DNA from: Acholeplasmatales bacterium
Lineage (GTDB): Bacteria > Bacillota_I > Bacilli_A > ML615J-28 > CAG-313
NCBI GenBank assembly: GCA_003539625.1
Contig: DPOU01000014.1
Location: 43,164 to 52,221 of the forward strand
Direction of reading: 5' to 3'
DNA: 9,058 bases
Every line of letters starts with the position of its first letter. The stretch's first letter is position 1. This document shows, piece by piece, positions 1 through 5,254 of this stretch. Position numbers and translations under genes: made by a program. The notes beneath the pieces were generated by a model. The model saw only the letters and a program-made list of their open reading frames with translations. It ran no database searches and was not told where the DNA came from.

Positions 1-2280
1 GAAACAGCTGCCTTTGAAGAAACAAGAAATTTCTGGAACCGTATCTTCTCAACAATTTATAAAGAACAACTAGATACATCTAAGGGATATTATTGTACAA
101 ACTGTTATGCAACTTACGAAACAAAACCTACTTCTTGTAGTCATGTGATAACTAAAGTAGACGATGCTGGTAATGAATTCACAGAAGAATGTGGATGCAC
201 TGAATTTGCAGAATTAGTTGATTACAAAATTACAACATATGAAAATATGAGTGAAGCTGATATTAAGAGCTTATATTGCTTCTTTTATGAATGGTGTGGA
301 TATACTAATGAAGATTTAACTCAAGATACTGGTATCGAAAAACAATCTAGTGGCAAACCTGAAATTAAATGTGCAATTGAATATCAATTAACTGATAATG
401 GGTTACAAGTAATGGTACCTGGTAATTCATTAAAAACTAACACAGATGATAAGGGATATGCATATCGTATTGTTTCAATAGATGTATTACCTTACTTTAC
501 AAGTGTAAAGAAAAATACTGATACTGGTTATATTGTTATCCCAGATGGCAGTGGTGCTGTAATTGAATTTGATAATGGTAAAGCTGATTACCCCGTATAT
601 TTAAAACGACTTTATTCTACAGATTTAGCATTTACAAGTTACACATTAACTTCTAAGACAACTGACGTATTACTTCCTATGTATGCAATGGTTTATACAG
701 GAAGCGAGCATGGTGTAATTGCGGAAGCAACAAAAGGTGCTGCACAACTTGCAATTAATGCTGGTGTATCTGGACAAGCAAATGGTAACAACACTTTCAA
801 CTATGCTTATTACACAATATATATTCGTGAATCTGAACAAGTAATATTTGGTACAACTGCTTATAATAGAGTTAGTATTAAACAATACACTCAAAAAGGC
901 GCAACCGGTGATTATGAAATCAATTATTCATTCATGGATAAAGATGAATATAGTATGGATTATAGTGGCGTTGCAAAATTCTATCGTGATATCTTAATTA
1001 GTAGAAATGCTTTAGATGATAGTTGTAAAGAAAAATTAGGTCAAAAGACCGATAAAACTAATAATGTAGTAATGAACATAGATGTAATTGGTAGTTATGA
1101 TTATCATAGTAACATTGCTGGAATCGGTTATAATGCTAAAGGGACACTTACAACAATAGATGAGTTAGGCCTAATTATTGATGAAATAAATGGCTTAGGA
1201 TCAGATATTTCAAGTATGAATATCTATTACAAAGGCTGGCGTAAAGAAGCTCTAGCTGATGTATCATTTAAGAGTATTACAGTAAGCAGTAAAATTGGTG
1301 GACGTAAAAAATTATTGAACTTTATAAACGAAAATAAAGATAAAAATGTAAATTTGTATCCACAAGTAGAATTTATTGAATATAACGATTTTAAAGAATC
1401 TTATGGAAGAACTCACTATACATCACGTGATGTAAGTGGATCTTATTCAGAAAAATATCCATATGATTTAAGTAGCAATATTTATAACAAAAAAGCTAAT
1501 AAGATTATGACACTTTCTCCAGATTACTATAATGCATTTGCTGTAACACTTGCTAAAAAGTATAATAAAGTACTTCCAGATGTTGGCGCAATTTCATTAA
1601 CTGGACTTGGCTCACAATTATCTGGTAACTATCGTCGAAACAAAGAAATATTTAAGTATACAGCAGTAGAAGAACAAATTAAAGCACTTAATACTTTAGT
1701 AGATAGTGGTATCACAGATATTGCATTAGAGGCACCATATGCTTATGCACTTGCATATGCATCAAATGTCTACAATATTCCTGTTGCTTCAAGTGGACAA
1801 GAAATTATTGATTATTCAATTCCATTCTATCAATTAGTAATTAATGGTTTAATGGATTATAGTGGTGAATCTATTAATGAAAAATCTGAAAAAGGTATAG
1901 CACAACATATTATGAAATGTATTGAAACTGGATCAAACCCTGCTTTCACATTCACATATGATGATTCTTCAAAATTACTACAAACTAACTATAATAATTA
2001 TTACTATACATATTATCAACGTTGGTTAAGTGATGTTAAAACTGTTTGTGATGACTTAAATGGTCTTGGTATATATGAATGTAATTTAGTAAAACATGAA
2101 AGAATTGCTAATAATGTTTACAAAGTAACATATCAAAACAAATATTCACCTGAAAAAGAAATCGTTATTATTTTGAATTATCAAAAAATAGCTTATTCTA
2201 CAAGTGAATATCAAGCAGAAGCAAATAGTTATAAAGTTATAAAAACTTATATGACTTCAGAAACTAAGAAAGGAGAGTAA
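1..2280 (+). CDS. DUF5696-like extracytoplasmic protein, 5' truncated by window edge
   Basis: The frame is open from base 1 to the TAA at 2278-2280, giving 759 visible residues. The start, and any signal peptide, lie upstream. A GTG at 145 is only an internal valine codon. Visible residues 32-66 hold a Cys/His cluster (C32, C35, C46, H48, C64, C66). Residues about 115-350 look like a beta-sandwich, with a VLPYF stretch and an IPDGSGAVIEF stretch. From about residue 360 to 690 the alternating hydrophobic strands and helices resemble a TIM-barrel carbohydrate-active domain, including SIPFYQ (606-611) and SGESIN (621-626). From memory, this architecture and its position directly before two sugar ABC permeases match DUF5696 proteins of Firmicutes, whose biochemical role I do not know to be established. 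A glycan-binding or glycoside-hydrolase role outside the membrane is inference. The stop is 6 bases before the next gene, and that gene's ribosome binding site lies inside this one, so the two are co-transcribed. The family call is fairly sure; the function is not. Confidence 0.78.
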   Translation, partial: ETAAFEETRNFWNRIFSTIYKEQLDTSKGYYCTNCYATYETKPTSCSHVITKVDDAGNEFTEECGCTEFAELVDYKITTYENMSEADIKSLYCFFYEWCGYTNEDLTQDTGIEKQSSGKPEIKCAIEYQLTDNGLQVMVPGNSLKTNTDDKGYAYRIVSIDVLPYFTSVKKNTDTGYIVIPDGSGAVIEFDNGKADYPVYLKRLYSTDLAFTSYTLTSKTTDVLLPMYAMVYTGSEHGVIAEATKGAAQLAINAGVSGQANGNNTFNYAYYTIYIRESEQVIFGTTAYNRVSIKQYTQKGATGDYEINYSFMDKDEYSMDYSGVAKFYRDILISRNALDDSCKEKLGQKTDKTNNVVMNIDVIGSYDYHSNIAGIGYNAKGTLTTIDELGLIIDEINGLGSDISSMNIYYKGWRKEALADVSFKSITVSSKIGGRKKLLNFINENKDKNVNLYPQVEFIEYNDFKESYGRTHYTSRDVSGSYSEKYPYDLSSNIYNKKANKIMTLSPDYYNAFAVTLAKKYNKVLPDVGAISLTGLGSQLSGNYRRNKEIFKYTAVEEQIKALNTLVDSGITDIALEAPYAYALAYASNVYNIPVASSGQEIIDYSIPFYQLVINGLMDYSGESINEKSEKGIAQHIMKCIETGSNPAFTFTYDDSSKLLQTNYNNYYYTYYQRWLSDVKTVCDDLNGLGIYECNLVKHERIANNVYKVTYQNKYSPEKEIVIILNYQKIAYSTSEYQAEANSYKVIKTYMTSETKKGE
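2270..2275 (+). promoter_or_regulatory. Ribosome binding site for the first permease
   Basis: An AAGGAG core lies inside the last codons of the DUF5696-like gene, 11 bases before the ATG at 2287. It supports 2287 over the ATG at 2280, which is in another frame and stops after a few codons. Its position inside the upstream gene suggests translational coupling. Confidence 0.8.
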
Positions 2281-2286
2281 TGAAAA

Positions 2287-3366
2287 ATGGAAAATTGCAT
2301 TGACAACAACAATCAACAAAAAGCAAAAAAGCCATCAAATTTTCTAAAAAACGTTAAAAAAGTATTCAGTTTTATTACTTATCATTGGTTTTTCATTTTC
2401 TTTCCTTTTAAATTAATTAAAGAATTAATTTATGATAAATTGCGTTATGAACAACAAAAAGTATTCGTATCTTGGATGTTCTTATTACCAGTAATTATTG
2501 GTTTCTTACTATTCTTTATTTATCCGTTAATTATGTCTTTAATATATTCATTCAGTTCAGTTAGATCTGATGGTACAATATATTTTGCAAAGATGTTTGA
2601 AAAAATATCTGGTAAATATGATTGGAATAGTACTCCAACAAAAGATTTCTGGTTTAACTATAGATATGCGTTCAGAGAACACTCAACCTTTATCGTTGAC
2701 TTGTGGGAAACAGTTAGAGATACAGTCGTTAATACATTAGTTATAACAATCTTTAGTTTGTTACTTGCGGTAATGTTAAATGGTAAATTTAAAGGTCGTA
2801 CATTAGTTCGTGCAATATTCTTCTTACCAGTAGTATTTAACTCAGAAGCAGTTGAAAAGGCGTTAGCCGCATCTGAAGGTGTACAAGCAGTACTTAATTC
2901 ATCTGGTAGTGATGCATTGATTCAAATATTCGACTTAAAAGTATTTATGCAAGGACTTGGTGTCCCAGCTACGTTAGTGAAATTCTTGTCGAGTATAACA
3001 TCTGCAATTTACAATACAATAACTTACTCAGGAATTCAAATATTGATTTTCTTAACAGCAATTCAATCTGTTCCTAAACACTTATATGAGGCCGCAACAA
3101 TTGAAGGTGCAACAGGATACGAACAGTTCTGGAAGATAACCTTACCAATGGTTTCTCCAATGATTCTAACTGTTGTAGTTTATACAATTGTTGACTCATT
3201 CTTAAGATCAAAGATTTGTGATACAATGCAACTAGTATATCGTGATAGTGAATATGGCCGTTATGCCGCAATGTCATGGATTTACATTTTAGCTTCACTA
3301 ATTCTAATGGGAACAATAGTAGGAATTTTATCAAAGGTGGTATTCTATTATGACGACAAAAAATAA
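2287..3366 (+). CDS. Carbohydrate ABC transporter permease, MalF/LplB type
   Basis: This is an inner-membrane permease subunit of a carbohydrate-uptake (CUT1-type) ABC transporter, forming a heterodimer with the next gene product. At 359 residues it is slightly longer than the usual 290-320, owing to a basic cytoplasmic N-terminus of about 60 residues that includes an extra hydrophobic stretch (about 27-48). The first core membrane segment is about 62-90, followed by the usual loop with a WFNY stretch, then segments near 147-166, 174-188, 243-260, 288-305 and 328-355. The diagnostic EAA loop that docks the ATPase is at 268-291: EAATIEGA, then F281 and TLPMVSP. The order DUF5696 gene, this permease, then a MalG-type permease is an operon arrangement. 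The last 17 bases overlap the next gene. The substrate cannot be read from the sequence; neighbours point to a glycan fragment. The family is very secure. Confidence 0.95.
   Translation: MENCIDNNNQQKAKKPSNFLKNVKKVFSFITYHWFFIFFPFKLIKELIYDKLRYEQQKVFVSWMFLLPVIIGFLLFFIYPLIMSLIYSFSSVRSDGTIYFAKMFEKISGKYDWNSTPTKDFWFNYRYAFREHSTFIVDLWETVRDTVVNTLVITIFSLLLAVMLNGKFKGRTLVRAIFFLPVVFNSEAVEKALAASEGVQAVLNSSGSDALIQIFDLKVFMQGLGVPATLVKFLSSITSAIYNTITYSGIQILIFLTAIQSVPKHLYEAATIEGATGYEQFWKITLPMVSPMILTVVVYTIVDSFLRSKICDTMQLVYRDSEYGRYAAMSWIYILASLILMGTIVGILSKVVFYYDDKK
3333..3340 (+). promoter_or_regulatory. Ribosome binding site for the second permease, inside the first
   Basis: AAAGGTGG sits 9 bases before the ATG at 3350, within the coding sequence of the first permease. 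Because the start codon precedes the upstream stop by 17 bases, translation of the two membrane subunits is probably coupled, which would favour equal amounts of the heterodimer partners. Confidence 0.75.
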
Positions 3367-4513
3367 TCAAATAACAGATCAAGAAAAAGCAATAGAACAA
3401 ACAACTACAGTTGTTGAACCACAAAAGACAAAAGAACAAATTAAACAAGAAAAAAAGGCTGAACTTAAATTAAAATATGATGAAATCATAGCTGATTTAA
3501 AAAACCCTGTTAAAAAGGCAGTTAGAAGACGTAAAACTGGTGAAAAATTGGTGGCTATACTTAGAGGATTTATCTTCTTTGGATTATCTTTTATAATTGT
3601 ATTTCCAATATTCCAAGAAATTTCACTAGCATTTAGAGATCCACTTGATTTAAATAATAAATTAGTTAACTGGATACCTGAAAACTTTAGTTTGTTTAAT
3701 GTTAAAATTTCGATAATTCTACTTAATTATTGGAAAGCTTTATGGAATAATGTTAAAGTATCAACGATTTCGACAGTATGTCAATTATTTGCAACATCAC
3801 TTGCGGGATACGCACTATCAAGATTAAAATTCAAAGGTAGTAACATAATATTCTGGCTATTGATGTTAACATTAATTGTTCCTCCTCAAGCAGTATCACT
3901 ATCAAGAACATTCTATTTAGGTTCATTTGATATTTTCGCTTTTGGTAATCATCCTGGTTTATTTGAAAAGTTATTAGGTCATACTTTAAAACTTAAAGGA
4001 ACTGGAAAAACAATTGTATTCTATATTACATCCTTAACTGGTCAAGGTATTCGTGCTGCATTATTTATCTTCTTATTTAGACAATTCTTCAGAGGAATTC
4101 CTGTTGAATTAGAAGAATCAGCGCAAATTGACGGTGCAGGTGTTGTTAGAACATTTATAAGCGTAATGTTACCAAATGCAAGAGGGGTTATAACAACTGT
4201 AGCTTTATTTGCTTTTGTATGGCAATGGAACGATGTTTACTACACTTCAATGTATGAAGTCAGTGGTGACACTTACCCAATGCTTACAGCAAAATTAGTA
4301 ACAATGAGTGAACGTGTTGCGGCATTAATCTTACAACCACAATACGTCAATATCGTTAAAACTATCGGTGAAGGTATAACAAAGAATGCTTTGTTTACTG
4401 AAACATTGTTAAATACCGCAGCGTTATTAATTATGACACCATTATTGATAGCATATCTTTTCGTTCAAAGATTGTTTATTGAAGGTGTTGAACGTTCTGG
4501 TATTGTTGGTTAA
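3350..4513 (+). CDS. Carbohydrate ABC transporter permease, MalG/YtcP type
   Basis: This is the second membrane subunit of the sugar importer, partner of the preceding permease. It has 387 residues against about 270-300 for typical MalG-type subunits. The extra length lies mainly in a hydrophilic, Lys/Glu-rich N-terminal extension of about 65 residues, predicted cytoplasmic and partly helical, and in an insert near 190-220 between core segments. Core membrane segments lie at about 68-90, 136-155, 165-185, 221-243, 280-298 and 352-373. The EAA loop is at 253-275 (ELEESAQIDGA, then MLP), with Ser replacing the first Ala. The C-terminus, FVQRLFIEGV followed by SGIVG, matches the usual end of this family. 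The ATPase that should dock here is not in the window; many Gram-positive CUT1 transporters share one encoded elsewhere (MsmX type). The family is secure and the substrate unknown. Confidence 0.95.
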   Translation: MTTKNNQITDQEKAIEQTTTVVEPQKTKEQIKQEKKAELKLKYDEIIADLKNPVKKAVRRRKTGEKLVAILRGFIFFGLSFIIVFPIFQEISLAFRDPLDLNNKLVNWIPENFSLFNVKISIILLNYWKALWNNVKVSTISTVCQLFATSLAGYALSRLKFKGSNIIFWLLMLTLIVPPQAVSLSRTFYLGSFDIFAFGNHPGLFEKLLGHTLKLKGTGKTIVFYITSLTGQGIRAALFIFLFRQFFRGIPVELEESAQIDGAGVVRTFISVMLPNARGVITTVALFAFVWQWNDVYYTSMYEVSGDTYPMLTAKLVTMSERVAALILQPQYVNIVKTIGEGITKNALFTETLLNTAALLIMTPLLIAYLFVQRLFIEGVERSGIVG

Positions 4514-4533
4514 TCTTAATAATTAAACCAAAA

Positions 4534-4539
4534 AAGGAG
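4534..4539 (+). promoter_or_regulatory. Ribosome binding site that sets the YesL-like start at 4550
   Basis: A strong AAGGAG ends one base before the ATG at 4541, far too close for initiation there. The next in-frame ATG, at 4550, lies 10 bases downstream of the site, which is normal spacing. The site therefore shortens the gene by three codons. Confidence 0.8.
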
Positions 4540-4549
4540 AATGATAACT

Positions 4550-5254
4550 ATGAGATCTGATCGAATTATGCAAAGCAAAATATATCGATTATTTGATTAC
4601 GTGCTACGCTTAGTTCTATTGAATGTGTTAATCGTAGTTCCATCATTCTCCTTATTTATTATTTATTCCGCAATCAATAAAAGTGGAAATAATCATTTAA
4701 CATTTTTGTTATTAATACCTATGTTATTGTGGCTGTTTCCAAGTATAGTTGCGACAACAGATGTTATTAGACAATATGAAAACAAAGAAACAAATACAAT
4801 ATTTAAAGACTTTTTTAAAAGTATAAAGAAATTGTATTTAAAATCATTTATAATATCTATATTTGTTTATCTAGGAATTGGTTTATTTTGGAATAGTTTG
4901 TCGTTCTTTTTGAATAATGCAACTAAAGGAAGTTTATACATAATTTGCTTTATTATTACAGCTTCCTTTGCAATGGCATTTGTGCTAGTTCTTTCACAAA
5001 TTCCATTGGTAATATGTTATTTTAAAAAAATGGGCATACTACAAATTTTAAAATTATCATTTATTTTTGCTTTTAAAAATATAGGTATTAATTTAATTAT
5101 TGCTTTTTGCATATTAGGTTTTGGATTCATTGATGCAATTACAACATATGCAATGGCACTCGGAGGTTTTTCCCTTCCAATATATATAATGGTTAAATTA
5201 TCATTTAAACAGTATATAAGAATATATAGAAAGGTAGAAGAAAATGAAAATTAA
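4550..5254 (+). CDS. YesL/DUF624-family-like integral membrane protein
   Basis: This is a 234-residue, very hydrophobic protein with about five to six membrane segments (about 17-40, 50-68, 98-120, 127-150, 172-195 and 203-217). The start at 4550 is chosen over the ATG at 4541 because of ribosome-binding-site spacing. The N-terminus (KIYRLFDYVLRLVLLNVL) and the stretch PSIVATTDVIRQY followed by IFKDFFKSIKKLY (about 64-96) resemble DUF624/YesL proteins, in which a conserved Pro-Ala/Ser segment precedes a basic helix with a DFF-type motif. YesL-like proteins are commonly encoded beside sugar ABC permeases and polysaccharide-use genes in Firmicutes, and their molecular role is unknown. Here the gene lies 36 bases after the permeases and overlaps the next gene by 11 bases, so it is part of the operon. 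A role in assembling or assisting the transporter is inference. The family call is moderate because these short membrane proteins diverge quickly. Confidence 0.72.
   Translation: MRSDRIMQSKIYRLFDYVLRLVLLNVLIVVPSFSLFIIYSAINKSGNNHLTFLLLIPMLLWLFPSIVATTDVIRQYENKETNTIFKDFFKSIKKLYLKSFIISIFVYLGIGLFWNSLSFFLNNATKGSLYIICFIITASFAMAFVLVLSQIPLVICYFKKMGILQILKLSFIFAFKNIGINLIIAFCILGFGFIDAITTYAMALGGFSLPIYIMVKLSFKQYIRIYRKVEENEN
5230..5234 (+). promoter_or_regulatory. Ribosome binding site for the first NAGPA-family gene
   Basis: AAAGG, part of a longer AGAAAGG, lies 9 bases before the ATG at 5244 and inside the end of the YesL-like gene. The resulting 11-base gene overlap suggests coupled translation. Confidence 0.7.

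Noticed and set aside
145..147. GTG as the start of the first gene
   Set aside because: The frame is open to base 1, no ribosome binding site precedes the GTG, and the upstream codons read as sensible protein with a Cys motif that spans this point.
2300..2305. TTGACA resembling a -35 promoter box at the start of the first permease
   Set aside because: It lies inside coding sequence and the bases about 17 downstream do not resemble TATAAT.
2409..2432. Perfect inverted repeat with a 10-base all-A/T stem and AAAG loop
   Set aside because: It lies within the permease coding sequence and follows from two similar coding stretches (KLIK and ELIY). With no G/C pairs and no T tract it is unlikely to be a terminator or a strong operator.
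3074..3448. Minus-strand open frame of 124 codons across the permease junction
   Set aside because: It is antisense to two clearly real overlapping genes, has a low-complexity translation and shows no recognisable domain.
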